Shown here: piece by piece, positions 33,938 to 42,948 of the stretch
Numbering within the stretch: position 1 is the first letter of the stretch
Layout of the letters: each line of letters opens with the position of its first letter
Assembly: GCF_029240175.1 (NCBI RefSeq)
Contig: NZ_JARBTM010000016.1
Coordinates: 124,001 to 188,000 of the forward strand
From: Anaerosolibacter sp.
GTDB taxonomy: Bacteria; Bacillota; Clostridia; Peptostreptococcales; Thermotaleaceae
Reading direction: 5' to 3'
Length of the DNA stretch: 64,000 nt
Made by a program: the position numbers and the translations under genes
The notes under the pieces: model-generated
Database searches by the model: none
Told to the model about the DNA's origin: nothing
What the model saw: the letters and a program-made list of their open reading frames with translations, nothing else

Positions 33938-34104
33938 AACAGCATTTCCCTTACAAGTGTAGAAAAAACTCTACACTCGCAAGGGAAATGCTGTTCTTTT
34001 CCTTTGTTAAAAGATAGTTTTTTACTACAATTCCCTTTTTTCCAAAAATAAAGATAGTGTAGAAAAAATTCTACACTATCTTTGGTCTGTATCTCATTTT
34101 CTAC
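33938..34104. promoter_or_regulatory. Enhancer (UAS) dyads for the sigma-54 activator, doubling as terminators
   Basis: AGTGTAGA is repeated as dyads: AGTGTAGA/TCTACACT at 33956-33977, nested inside 15-bp outer arms 33938-33952 and 33981-33995, and a 15-bp-arm dyad at 34050-34083 containing AGTGTAGAA/TTCTACACT. A single half-site overlaps the activator stop codon near 34092-34104. They lie 75-240 bases upstream of the -24 box, the right range for an enhancer-binding protein; the hairpins can also end the activator mRNA. This fills the 327-base gap before thl. Confidence 0.68.
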
Positions 34105-34105
34105 A

Positions 34106-35551
34106 CTATTTGTTTTTACAATCATCCCATATAGCAAGGTCTATTCCATAGGCCTCCATTTTTTTATAGATGGCCGTTCTATGGATCCCTAATTTTTTCG
34201 CAGCTAGGGTTCGGTTTCCACCACATGCCCGAAGGGCTTTCTGAATTCCTTCTATTTCAGCCTTGGCTACCATATCCTTTAGCAGCAGTGATTCTTCTGC
34301 TGCCTCCCCAGTCATTTTTTTGTACTTCTTCAAATACTCGGGCAGGTGTTCCCATTGGATCACTTCTCCCTGGACTATATTTAAAGCACGCTCTAGGATA
34401 TTTCTCAGTTCCCTTGTATTTCCAGGCCAATCATGGACACTCAAAATATCTAAAGCTTCATCAGAAATCTTTTTAGGCCCTATCTTTAACTCATTGGCTA
34501 GACTTTCTAAAATATAGGCTGTCTGTAAGGGGATATCTTCTTTTCTCTCCCGAAGGGGAGGAATATCAATTCGTACCACATTCAAACGGTAGTATAAATC
34601 CTGCCGAAAAGCTCCCTTGTAAATTGCTTCTTCTAGTTTTTCATGGGTAGCCGCTATGACCCTTACATCTAGTTCAATGGGATGGGTACCCCCTACCCTT
34701 TCGAATTCTCTGCTTTCCAGTACCCGAAGAAGCTTAGCCTGCATCTCTAGCGGCATATCTCCAATCTCATCTAATAATATAGTTCCGCCTTTGGCCAGCT
34801 CGAATTTCCCCAGCTTCCCTTCTTTTTTTGCTCCTGTAAAAGCTCCGCCCTCATAACCAAATAACTCTGCCTCCAAGAGCTCCTTTGGAATTGCTGCACA
34901 GTTAATAGACACAAAGCTCCCGTATTTTCTCAAGCTGGCATTGTGCACAGCATGGGCAAAAAGTTCCTTTCCAGTACCGCTTTCTCCTTGAATAAGTATG
35001 GTTGAATTACTCTCCGCTGCCCTTCTGGCAATTTCCTTCAGGTACATCATATGCCTATCCTTTGTGATAATATGATCAAAGGAATACTTGGCTTCATAGA
35101 ATTTTTTGATTTCTCCCCGGTATTTATGAACCGTACTCATCAATGTTTCCATTTTCAGGGTCAAGGATTTAAGTTCCTTTACATCTTTAAACATGACGGT
35201 TCCGGCAGCCCCGATGATCTTGCCATCCTTGATAATAGGCACCCGGCTCGTAATCATATCGTGGCCCTGTATCTTTTGTATTTCTCCCAGTTCCTTTTCT
35301 CCTGTCCGTGCCACAATATGGAGTCTTGTATTTTCAATGACATCCTGGACATGCTTATTCAATACATCCTCTTCTTTAATTCCCAATAGTTTTTCATAAT
35401 TCCATTTTACAATTCTGCCTTCTTTATTTACTAACACCATTCCATGATAGGCATTATCAAAAAGCTCCTCGATCATCTCTATGCTTTCTTTTAGCTTTCT
35501 CATTTGTTCACTAGGGTCGTTCTCCATACTATTTAAAAAGGTTCCTTCCAT
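34106..35551 (-). CDS. Sigma-54-dependent enhancer-binding activator with PAS domain
   Basis: A 481-residue activator: a helical segment then a PAS sensor (~25-130), the AAA+ domain (~160-395) with GESGTGKELFA, the sigma-54 contact loop GAFTGA and LLDEIGDMP, and a C-terminal Fis-type helix-turn-helix (NRTLAAKKLGIHRTAIYKKM). There is no receiver domain, so it senses a ligand or redox signal directly rather than through a kinase. It lies directly upstream of the sigma-54-controlled thl-ctfA-ctfB operon, its likely target. GGGAGG is 10 bases before the ATG. Confidence 0.92.
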   Translation of the reverse strand: MEGTFLNSMENDPSEQMRKLKESIEMIEELFDNAYHGMVLVNKEGRIVKWNYEKLLGIKEEDVLNKHVQDVIENTRLHIVARTGEKELGEIQKIQGHDMITSRVPIIKDGKIIGAAGTVMFKDVKELKSLTLKMETLMSTVHKYRGEIKKFYEAKYSFDHIITKDRHMMYLKEIARRAAESNSTILIQGESGTGKELFAHAVHNASLRKYGSFVSINCAAIPKELLEAELFGYEGGAFTGAKKEGKLGKFELAKGGTILLDEIGDMPLEMQAKLLRVLESREFERVGGTHPIELDVRVIAATHEKLEEAIYKGAFRQDLYYRLNVVRIDIPPLRERKEDIPLQTAYILESLANELKIGPKKISDEALDILSVHDWPGNTRELRNILERALNIVQGEVIQWEHLPEYLKKYKKMTGEAAEESLLLKDMVAKAEIEGIQKALRACGGNRTLAAKKLGIHRTAIYKKMEAYGIDLAIWDDCKNK

Positions 35552-35592
35552 CCCATTGATCCCTCCCCAAGCTAGATTTATCTATGTAGAAT

Positions 35593-35618
35593 GAGCCAAG
35601 GATAATTTTCCCTGGCTC
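35593..35618 (-). terminator. Hairpin after the binding-lipoprotein gene
   Basis: GAGCCA and TGGCTC bound a 26-base hairpin with additional GG/CC pairing, 25 bases past the stop. The U-tract is poor. Confidence 0.5.
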
Positions 35619-35642
35619 AAGCTTCTGTCATTTATTCTAAAA

Positions 35643-36593
35643 CTATTCAATAAAGCTAAAATCACTTACATCCTTCAGTTCGTAGGTCTCTTTGATCATT
35701 TCCTTTGCTTTTGCCCATTCTAAAACATCTGCAAAGCTCTCATCCGTAATCTTCCGGGCCTTCTCGTAGGTTACATCACTGTTTAAATAACTTACCACCG
35801 CATCCGGGAATCCATAGCTGGTAAGAATCTGGCCATACTCAGATGCATCTGTTTCATTTATATAGTCTACCGCCTTGTTATATGCATTGTAGAATCCTTT
35901 TAATCCCTTAGGCTGGGCTGCAATAATCTTTTCACTAAATAATAATGTTCCTGCTTTTAATCCATATTCTTTAGAGCCAGCCAATACTTTAGCACCCCTA
36001 GAGGCAAGTAATGTAGCCTGGGGCTCCGTAAAGACAACGGCACTGACTTGATCCGCCATTAGTGCCTCGAAACGAGCAGGAATGGACGGAATTGCTACGA
36101 TTTCATAGCTGATGCCATTTTTTTCTGCCATCTCATCCATGATGTATTCCAAAATCAAGTTAGGAATAATGGACACATCTTTGTTGTTTAGTTTATCGAA
36201 GGTGTCGATGCCAGAGTTTGGTGAGGTTAATAGCTTGAAATCTTCATTGATATCAGAAGTAATCTTCATGCCAAATCCAGCTTCATGGAAGGTTAAAGAT
36301 GTCATAACATCTGCGATCATTCCATCGATCTGACCTGCCTGTACTGCTACATTACGATCATTGGGAGAATTAAAGGGTACCAGTTCAATATTGACTCCCT
36401 CTTCTTCAAAAAATCCCTTTTCCTTGGCAATAATCAATGGAATTGCTGATTCCGCAGGAAGGGTTGCAAATTTTATGGGTGCTGCTGCCTCTTCTGGTGG
36501 TGTTTCCACCGGTGCTGGCTTTGACCCGCATCCAGTGACCAATAATCCTAGGGCAATCAATACTGTTAATAATACACTATACTTTTTCATCAT
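35643..36593 (-). CDS. ABC transporter substrate-binding lipoprotein, NitT/TauT/ThiY-like
   Basis: A 316-residue exported lipoprotein: signal peptide followed by the lipobox LVTGC, with the acylated cysteine near residue 22, a proline/glutamate-rich linker, and a periplasmic-binding fold of the NMT1/SsuA type (IIAKEKGFFEEEGVNIELV). Such proteins bind sulfonates, nitrate, pyrimidines or similar small molecules. The start is ambiguous between 36593 and 36590; GGAGG lies just upstream of both. No permease or ATPase gene is next to it; its only partner is a polysaccharide deacetylase. Confidence 0.85.
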   Translation of the reverse strand: MMKKYSVLLTVLIALGLLVTGCGSKPAPVETPPEEAAAPIKFATLPAESAIPLIIAKEKGFFEEEGVNIELVPFNSPNDRNVAVQAGQIDGMIADVMTSLTFHEAGFGMKITSDINEDFKLLTSPNSGIDTFDKLNNKDVSIIPNLILEYIMDEMAEKNGISYEIVAIPSIPARFEALMADQVSAVVFTEPQATLLASRGAKVLAGSKEYGLKAGTLLFSEKIIAAQPKGLKGFYNAYNKAVDYINETDASEYGQILTSYGFPDAVVSYLNSDVTYEKARKITDESFADVLEWAKAKEMIKETYELKDVSDFSFIE

Positions 36594-36607
36594 TTTTCCT
36601 CCATTCA

Positions 36608-37354
36608 CTATTTCTTAAATATCTCTTGAAACTTGTCCAATCCTAAGCCTAAAAATACGCCATTTCTCTTGAGCTTTAGAGGATCTGTTCCTAAATCATT
36701 CGGCCCCGCTTCTGTGGTAAAAGCCAGATGAAATCCCATATCCTGAAGCCACGCCACCACTTCTTCTGTGAGAATGCCAAAGGGGTAGGCAAATACTTTT
36801 TTTGTACTTACGTAATCCTCACATGCCATAATATCTCCACGGAAGTCTGCTTCATCCACGGTTTGCAATGCCGTAAGTCCATCATTTCTGGTATGTAGGC
36901 TCTTTGTATGGTTGGCATATTCAAAAACATCTTTCATGTTTTCTAGCTCTTCCTTCGAAAGGCACACGGACTGACTATTGGCATAGGGCCTAAATTCATT
37001 GAAAAGCCAATCCAGTACCACAAACCCTACAGCATGAAACTGATATTTTTTTAAAATAGGGTAAGCGTAGTGTAAAACCGATTGATACAGATCATCAAAG
37101 GTTAACAACACGGATTTCTCTGGTAAAGGCTTATTGTTATAAAAAAAGTCTATGATTTCTTCTAATCCCAGGGTATGATAATCGTTTTCGTACAAGTACT
37201 GCATTTGTGCTTCAAAGTCTTCTAAAAAAACAAACAAAGGCTTTGGCAGTACATCCTCATATCCTTGATTGACGACGATTTTGGACGGACTATTCATATG
37301 GAAATCGTCTTTCTTAATAATCTCATGATACATCAACGTGTGAAAATGGCCCAT
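36608..37354 (-). CDS. Polysaccharide deacetylase family protein
   Basis: A 248-residue NodB-fold protein. Motif 1 reads LLTFDDLYQSV, with the catalytic base and first metal-binding aspartates, and motif 2 YANHTKSLH gives the metal-binding histidines. There is no signal peptide or membrane anchor with the chosen start (GGAGG is 10 bases before ATG 37354), so a cytoplasmic location is predicted, unlike most family members acting on peptidoglycan or exopolysaccharide. It precedes the binding-lipoprotein gene by 14 bases. Substrate unknown. Confidence 0.85.
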   Translation of the reverse strand: MGHFHTLMYHEIIKKDDFHMNSPSKIVVNQGYEDVLPKPLFVFLEDFEAQMQYLYENDYHTLGLEEIIDFFYNNKPLPEKSVLLTFDDLYQSVLHYAYPILKKYQFHAVGFVVLDWLFNEFRPYANSQSVCLSKEELENMKDVFEYANHTKSLHTRNDGLTALQTVDEADFRGDIMACEDYVSTKKVFAYPFGILTEEVVAWLQDMGFHLAFTTEAGPNDLGTDPLKLKRNGVFLGLGLDKFQEIFKK

Positions 37355-37479
37355 GAAAAGGTTCCTCCAGTCAGCTTTTTTCAGTATTGTAGTTATTTTC
37401 TTCACCACTAACCAATATAATGGTATAATACAGCAAGTCATATGTCAAACGAATATCCTGTTCTTGCCAACATACCAAA

Positions 37480-37517
37480 AAATGCCATGATCCGTTTCAA
37501 AGAATCATGGCATTTTT
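37480..37517. terminator. Bidirectional terminator after treR
   Basis: ATGCCATGAT (37482-37491) and ATCATGGCAT (37504-37513) form a stem bounded by A-rich and T-rich tracts on both sides, so it can terminate either strand. Confidence 0.78.
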
Positions 37518-37544
37518 TATGTTCTTTCTCTCTTCTATTGTTAC

Positions 37545-38258
37545 TTAATGCTTTCTTCTGGCAAAATCCACAAATCTAAATTTATCCGGTCTATGTCTGG
37601 ATTCTGTATATTGAAAAAGGCTGGCATCTTCCAAATAGGTATAGTTTTTTACGACAACAATCATGGTGTGGCCTTCCAAATCTAAGTGCTTTCGATCTTC
37701 CTCGGTAGCCTGTTGAACGGTAATTTCTTTTTTTGCAAAGCTGATTTTCAACCCTAAGTCATTCTCAAGATATTCATATATAGAGTTTTCGCAAATTTCC
37801 CTTGTCAAATAGGGTACTACTTTTCTATTAAGAAAATCTTTGTCTAAAATGATCTTCATATCCTCGATTTCTCTAACTCTGATGACCTTCCATACGTCCT
37901 CATGCTTGGACAAGTCTAACTGTTTTCTTAGATAGTCATCGGGTTCGATAATTGACAATTCCTCTAAAATAGTATTTGACTTTGCATCCATTCTTTCAGC
38001 CAGTTCTTTAAAACTGGTAAGACCTGATACGCTGAAATCGAATTTATGGATATCTAAAACAAAGGAACCTTTGCCCTTTATTTTTTGGATGTATCCGTTT
38101 CGCTCCAGCAAATTAAGGGCTTTTCTGATGGTATCTCTGGAAACCTCATAAATTTTCATCAATTCATTCTCTGAGGGAAGCTTCACACCAGACTCCAACT
38201 TGCCATTTTCAATTTTGCTCACGATTTCATTAAAAATTGTAAAGTATTTGCTATCCAT
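37545..38258 (-). CDS. treR: Trehalose operon repressor, GntR/HutC family
   Basis: A 237-residue repressor with an N-terminal winged helix (LMKIYEVSRDTIRKALNLLERNGYI) and a C-terminal UTRA ligand domain; TreR of Bacillus responds to trehalose 6-phosphate. It is the third gene of treP-treC-treR, 35 bases after treC. Two dyads at the treP promoter (41620-41668) are its expected targets. Confidence 0.92.
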   Translation of the reverse strand: MDSKYFTIFNEIVSKIENGKLESGVKLPSENELMKIYEVSRDTIRKALNLLERNGYIQKIKGKGSFVLDIHKFDFSVSGLTSFKELAERMDAKSNTILEELSIIEPDDYLRKQLDLSKHEDVWKVIRVREIEDMKIILDKDFLNRKVVPYLTREICENSIYEYLENDLGLKISFAKKEITVQQATEEDRKHLDLEGHTMIVVVKNYTYLEDASLFQYTESRHRPDKFRFVDFARRKH

Positions 38259-38293
38259 CTTTCATCACCGTAGTCATTTTACCATTTTTATCC

Positions 38294-39958
38294 TCATTTT
38301 TCAAGGTGATATACGATAGCCTCATAGGGACGCAGCTTCATTTTTCTAAATGATCGTGGGGAATCGGCGTAATTGGAAATCAATATTTTACTTCTATACC
38401 CATCCAGGTTGACTTCCTGTGGCAATTCAAACCATGCATCTTGACCAAAGAAATTATTCACCACCAATAATCTTTCTGACTGATAGGCCCTGATATAGGC
38501 AAATATATGGGCATCCTGCTCCAATAGGGGCTGATACGTACCATAGGGAATAATGTCTAATATCTTACGCAAACGGATCAACTGCTGATAATGATGGAAT
38601 ATAGAATTTGGATCTTTCAGTGCATTTTCTACATTGATTTGTTGATAATTTTTTCCTATAGATATCCAAGGTGTCCCTGTTGTAAATCCCCCATGACCTT
38701 GGCTGTTCCACTGCATAGGTGTACGGGAATTATCCCGGGACTTTGCCTTTAGGGTTTCTAGGATTTCCTTCTGGTCTTTCCCTTGCTTCAGCAGGATGTC
38801 ATAGTAGTTGATGGATTCCACATCCTTATATTGATCGATTTCCTCAAAGTATGGGTTGGTCATACCGATTTCTTCTCCCTGGTAAATATAAGGAGTTCCC
38901 CTGAGCATGTGTATGGCAGTAGCCAGCATCTTGGCCGACTCCCCATGATACTTTCCATCATCCCCAAATCGTGATACAATCCGAGGTTGATCGTGATTGC
39001 ACCAAAATACTGCATTCCATCCATTGCCTTCTTCCATTCCGGTGTGCCATTCATTAAAAATCCGTTTCAATTGCTTGAAATCAAAATCCATTCGGGTCCA
39101 TTTGTCTCCATCCTTGTAGTCCACTTTTAGATGGTGAAAATTAAATACCATGGATAATTCCTTTTCCACTGGATTTGAATACTTGATGCAGTTATCAATG
39201 GTGGTAGAAGACATTTCCCCTACGGTAATAATATCTTCCCGTCTTCCAAAGGTTTCTCTATTCAGACCTTTTAAATAATGGTGTATACGGGGTCCATCTG
39301 TATAGAAACTTCGTCCATCACCCGCTAGGTCATCTTCATAATGGTCTGGCTTTGAAATCAAATTAATAACATCTAGACGAAAACCCTTTACTCCTTTTTG
39401 AATCCAAAAGTTTACGATATCATAAATCTCTTTTCTTAGATCTTCATTCTCCCAGTTTAAATCTGCCTGGGTGGTATCAAATAGATGCAGATAGTATTCA
39501 TCAAGGTCCTCTACATATTGCCAAGCTGATCCACCAAATTTAGAAGCCCAGTTGGTTGGTTCTTTCCCATGTTTAGGCGGTTTAAAGATATAATACTGCT
39601 TATATTTGTCGTCTCCCTCTATAGCTTTTCGAAACCATGGATGGGCGGTGGATGTGTGATTAAATACCATATCCAGCATCACATCAATTCCCCTGCATTG
39701 GGCTTGGGTCACCATTTCTTCAAAGTCTTCCATGGTTCCAAACAGAGGATCAATATTACAGTAATCTGCCACATCATATCCATTGTCTCTTTGGGGAGAA
39801 ACATAAAAGGGTGTCAGCCATATATAATCCACACCTAAAGCCTTTAAATAATCCAGTTTTTCTGTTACGCCCTTTAAGTCACCGAATCCATCTCCATTGG
39901 CGTCATGAAAGGATTTGGGATAGATTTGATACACCACGCTCTTTCTAAAGTCCTTCAT
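38294..39958 (-). CDS. treC: Alpha,alpha-phosphotrehalase (trehalose-6-phosphate hydrolase)
   Basis: A 554-residue GH13 enzyme splitting trehalose 6-phosphate into glucose and glucose 6-phosphate. GFRLDVINL carries the nucleophile, TVGEMSS the general acid, and CNHDQPR the third acidic residue; the (beta/alpha)8 start YQIYPKSFHDANGDGFGDL is typical. GAAGGAG precedes the ATG. Gene order and a TreR-type regulator distinguish it from oligo-1,6-glucosidases of the same family. Some authors call the same gene treA. Confidence 0.95.
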   Translation of the reverse strand: MKDFRKSVVYQIYPKSFHDANGDGFGDLKGVTEKLDYLKALGVDYIWLTPFYVSPQRDNGYDVADYCNIDPLFGTMEDFEEMVTQAQCRGIDVMLDMVFNHTSTAHPWFRKAIEGDDKYKQYYIFKPPKHGKEPTNWASKFGGSAWQYVEDLDEYYLHLFDTTQADLNWENEDLRKEIYDIVNFWIQKGVKGFRLDVINLISKPDHYEDDLAGDGRSFYTDGPRIHHYLKGLNRETFGRREDIITVGEMSSTTIDNCIKYSNPVEKELSMVFNFHHLKVDYKDGDKWTRMDFDFKQLKRIFNEWHTGMEEGNGWNAVFWCNHDQPRIVSRFGDDGKYHGESAKMLATAIHMLRGTPYIYQGEEIGMTNPYFEEIDQYKDVESINYYDILLKQGKDQKEILETLKAKSRDNSRTPMQWNSQGHGGFTTGTPWISIGKNYQQINVENALKDPNSIFHHYQQLIRLRKILDIIPYGTYQPLLEQDAHIFAYIRAYQSERLLVVNNFFGQDAWFELPQEVNLDGYRSKILISNYADSPRSFRKMKLRPYEAIVYHLEK

Positions 39959-40045
39959 ACGATCTGCTCCTTCAGCTATAGGTAATAAAGTCCAATCATA
40001 TCTGCAATATAGAACAAAAGCATTTCTTTTCTATTAAGAAAAAGA

Positions 40046-40064
40046 AGGGGATCTTGACTCCCCT
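40046..40064 (-). terminator. Intercistronic hairpin between treP and treC
   Basis: AGGGGA and TCCCCT form a short stem followed by TTCTTTTTC on the minus strand, in the 150-base gap between treP and treC. It may attenuate or process the mRNA. Confidence 0.5.
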
Positions 40065-40108
40065 CTCCTTCCTTGTTGTATTCTTTATGACTTCTTTTCA
40101 GCTCTATC

Positions 40109-41542
40109 TTAAGCCGTCACTTTCTTTTCTTTCTTAAATAATGATTTTTTCTTGGCAAAAGCAATGGTGAGTAAAAATGGTACTGCAATAGCAGCCACCA
40201 TGGCGATGGCAAAGGTAATCATGTGCTGAGGTTGAATCGATAAAATTCCTGGTAACCCTCCAACGCCAATGGAGTTCGCCATAACCCCCGTACCCACGGA
40301 TAATACCGCTGCCGTAGCTGATCCTATCATGGCTGCAAAGAATGGATATACATACTTTAGGTTGATACCAAACATCGCTGGCTCAGTAACCCCTAGATAG
40401 CATGAAATCGCCGCTGGAATAGATACTTGCTTTTCTTCTTCATCATCCTTGTTCAAGTAGATCATAGCCAATACCGCAGAGCCTTGGGCAATATTTGATA
40501 AGGCAATCATCGGCCATAGATTGGTGCCCCCCAGCTCACTCATCAGCTGTAGGTCAATGGCATTGGTCATATGATGTAACCCAGTAATTACCAAAGGCGC
40601 GTAGGTAAATCCAAAAACTGCTGCAAACAGCCATCCTAAAGATGAAGTTAATCCTGTATATACAACATCAGATATCACAGAACCGATTGCCCAGCCAATA
40701 GGACCTAATACTACGTGAGCAAGGAGTACTGTAGGTACCAATCCGAAAAATGGTACGACGATCATGGAAATATAATCGGGTACAATATCTCTTAATTTGA
40801 TCTCAAGGTTTGCTAGGACAAATCCTGCCAATATGGCTGGTATAACCTGGGCTTGATACCCAATCATCTTTATCTGAGTAAATCCAAAATCCCAAACAGG
40901 TGCCTCAGCACCTCCTGCCACCCCATAGGCATTTAACAGCTGAGGTGAAACCAAGGTAATTCCCAGTATGATTCCTAATATCTGGGTAGTTCCCATTTTC
41001 TTAGAAATAGACCAGGTAATCCCTACTGGAAGGAAGAAAAATACTGCTTCACCAATTAACCATAAGAAATGATGGACACCACTCCAGAACTGAGAAACTT
41101 CTGTTAGGGATTTCGTTCCTTCCTCTAGAAGCTTAATATCTCCAATCACATTCCGGAAGCCTAAGATCAAACCTCCAACAACAATGGCTGGGATCAATGG
41201 TGCAAAGATTTCACCCAGATGGGAAATCAATCTTTGTAATAGATTTAGATTTTGTCGCGCAGCCTTCTTCACTTCATCCTTACTGGCAGTCTCTATTTTT
41301 GCTTTTTGTACAAGCTCATTGTAGAAGGTAGATACATCATTTCCAATAATGATCTGAAATTGACCAGCTTGAGTAAATGTACCTTTTACAGCCTTTATTC
41401 CTTCAATCTTCTCAATGTCCGCTTTTTTCGGGTCTTTTAAAACAAACCGCAGCCTTGTTGCACAATGGGATACCGTGGCAATATTGTCTTTACCACCAAT
41501 AAATGCTAATAATTCCAAAACCTCATTCGAAAACTTAGCCAA
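40109..41542 (-). CDS. treP: PTS trehalose-type EIIBC component
   Basis: A 477-residue trehalose permease. The N-terminal IIB domain has the phosphorylated Cys27 in SHCATRLRF; the IIC domain follows (~100-470) with about ten membrane helices and the GLHHMTNAIDLQ block typical of TreP/TreB. There is no IIA domain, so it needs a separate EIIA-Glc such as crr at 116-601. TTG at 41542 is preferred as start because the GGGGGG ribosome site is then 8 bases away; the TTG at 41548 is only 2 away. Confidence 0.9.
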   Translation of the reverse strand: MAKFSNEVLELLAFIGGKDNIATVSHCATRLRFVLKDPKKADIEKIEGIKAVKGTFTQAGQFQIIIGNDVSTFYNELVQKAKIETASKDEVKKAARQNLNLLQRLISHLGEIFAPLIPAIVVGGLILGFRNVIGDIKLLEEGTKSLTEVSQFWSGVHHFLWLIGEAVFFFLPVGITWSISKKMGTTQILGIILGITLVSPQLLNAYGVAGGAEAPVWDFGFTQIKMIGYQAQVIPAILAGFVLANLEIKLRDIVPDYISMIVVPFFGLVPTVLLAHVVLGPIGWAIGSVISDVVYTGLTSSLGWLFAAVFGFTYAPLVITGLHHMTNAIDLQLMSELGGTNLWPMIALSNIAQGSAVLAMIYLNKDDEEEKQVSIPAAISCYLGVTEPAMFGINLKYVYPFFAAMIGSATAAVLSVGTGVMANSIGVGGLPGILSIQPQHMITFAIAMVAAIAVPFLLTIAFAKKKSLFKKEKKVTA

Positions 41543-41619
41543 ACCCAAAACCCCCCTTTTATTCTTTTAATAGTGTACCGCATGAGAGATCCAATTAAAA
41601 ACCTTTTCTCCTATGTAGG

Positions 41620-41676
41620 ACATGTACGTACATGTAGCTTTGGTTTATTATAACTTGTACGTACATGTTAAGTCAA
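41620..41676 (-). promoter_or_regulatory. treP promoter with two TreR-like operators
   Basis: TTGACT (41676-41671), an 18-base spacer and TATAAT on the minus strand. The imperfect dyad ACTTGTACGTACATGT (41653-41668) fills the spacer; a perfect one, ACATGTACGTACATGT (41620-41635), lies downstream with its centre 33 bp away, three helical turns. The arrangement fits repression with looping or cooperative binding by TreR. Confidence 0.8.
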
Positions 41677-41752
41677 TAACTTTTTTAACTTTTCTAATAA
41701 TTCACCGGATTTTATCGGCTCTCCTGCTCATTGATACGATGCAACATCATAG

Positions 41753-41788
41753 AAAAAGGGAACTCTTCAGTTGAAGAACTCCCTTTTT
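41753..41788. terminator. Bidirectional terminator after the EamA transporter gene
   Basis: AAAAAGGGAACTCTTC (41753-41768) pairs with GAAGAACTCCCTTTTT (41773-41788) almost perfectly. The right arm overlaps the stop codon of the transporter gene. Confidence 0.75.
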
Positions 41789-42681
41789 CATTCTTTGGCT
41801 GCCAATCTTTTTTCCAGCATTCCCGTTGTCAAGTATACACCTGTAAATACAAATAGTCCACCGATCATTTGGGTGCCCAGAATTCGTTCTCCCAAAATAC
41901 CGCTGATCACTGCGGTAAAAACAGGAATCAAGTTTAGAAAAATTCCTGCTTTACCAGGGCCGATTTCCCGGACTGAGATGTTCCAAAAAACAAATGAACC
42001 GACAGAAGGAAAGATGATCATATAGGCAATTCCCGTTATGGCCAATGGACTCAAGCTTGACAAATCAATGCCTTGCCAGAACGCAAAGGGTGCCATCATC
42101 ATCACGGCAAACAATGCTGAAACTGCTGTGGCTGTAATGGGGGGAATAGACGTCAACCGCCTGCCCAAAATAGAGTATCCTGTCCATACCATGACAGCAC
42201 CCACCATGAGCAAGTCTCCTCTATTGTAGGTGGTTTGAAAAACCTTGGTGATATTTCCTTGGGTCAAAAGCACCAGCACACCTATGAGGGAAATCGAAAT
42301 CCCTAGGATTTGTATCTTAGATATTTTTTCCCGGGTTAGAAGTACTGAGAAAATGACCATGACTCCAGGGTTTAGTGCACTGACAAATGCTGCATTGGTA
42401 GGAGAAGTGTAGTCCAAAGCTGAGTATAGAAGCATATTGTAAGCAATAATCCCCAATATTGCCATAGCCACCAAGGAAGGCCATACTTTTTTTATGGATT
42501 TCCATTCTGGCTTTTCTAGGAAGTGGGCAATGGGAAACAATAGAAGTATGGCAAATGTCCAACGAAGAAATGTAATCCACAACGGTGTAACCTCTGCAGT
42601 TACATACTTACCAAACACATAGTTCCCTGCCCAAAACAAGTTGCACACAATTAACAATAACCAAACCCGATGCTTGCTCAT
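41788..42681 (-). CDS. EamA/DMT-superfamily transporter
   Basis: A 297-residue protein made of two EamA repeats, about ten membrane helices in all (NLFWAGNYVFGKYV opens the first repeat, WTGYSILGRR the second). Members export or import amino acids, sugars or other metabolites; the substrate cannot be predicted. GGGAGG upstream sets the start at 42681. It stands alone, between the tre operon and the cyclase gene, with its own terminator. Confidence 0.88.
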   Translation of the reverse strand: MSKHRVWLLLIVCNLFWAGNYVFGKYVTAEVTPLWITFLRWTFAILLLFPIAHFLEKPEWKSIKKVWPSLVAMAILGIIAYNMLLYSALDYTSPTNAAFVSALNPGVMVIFSVLLTREKISKIQILGISISLIGVLVLLTQGNITKVFQTTYNRGDLLMVGAVMVWTGYSILGRRLTSIPPITATAVSALFAVMMMAPFAFWQGIDLSSLSPLAITGIAYMIIFPSVGSFVFWNISVREIGPGKAGIFLNLIPVFTAVISGILGERILGTQMIGGLFVFTGVYLTTGMLEKRLAAKE

Positions 42682-42913
42682 ATCCTTAACCTCCCTTGAA
42701 CGGGCTCCCACAACACATATTCCATCAGATAACTATCTAACAATTGTATATTGTAGGTCCACCTTAACAAACTTTCACAGATTTGAGATATATCTCAACC
42801 GATAATTGCCTATATGTACAGTTATATTTAAACTACTTCAACAATCCTACTAATTTTTCCTCTCTAATCCTATAACTAAACTATCGATGGAATGGAATCA
42901 TCTTCACCCAAAA

Positions 42914-42943
42914 CATACTGCCTCTATTGCTAGAGGCAGTATG
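42914..42943 (-). terminator. Terminator hairpin after the cyclase gene (twin of 46078-46107)
   Basis: CATACTGCCTCTA pairs with TAGAGGCAGTATG around four bases, followed by TTTT on the minus strand. The stem core is identical to that at 46078-46107. Confidence 0.72.
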
Positions 42944-42948
42944 ACCCA

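Noticed and set aside
35643-37354. Thiamine-precursor or sulfonate ABC operon
   Set aside because: No permease, ATPase, THI-box or sulfonate gene is present; the ligand cannot be assigned.
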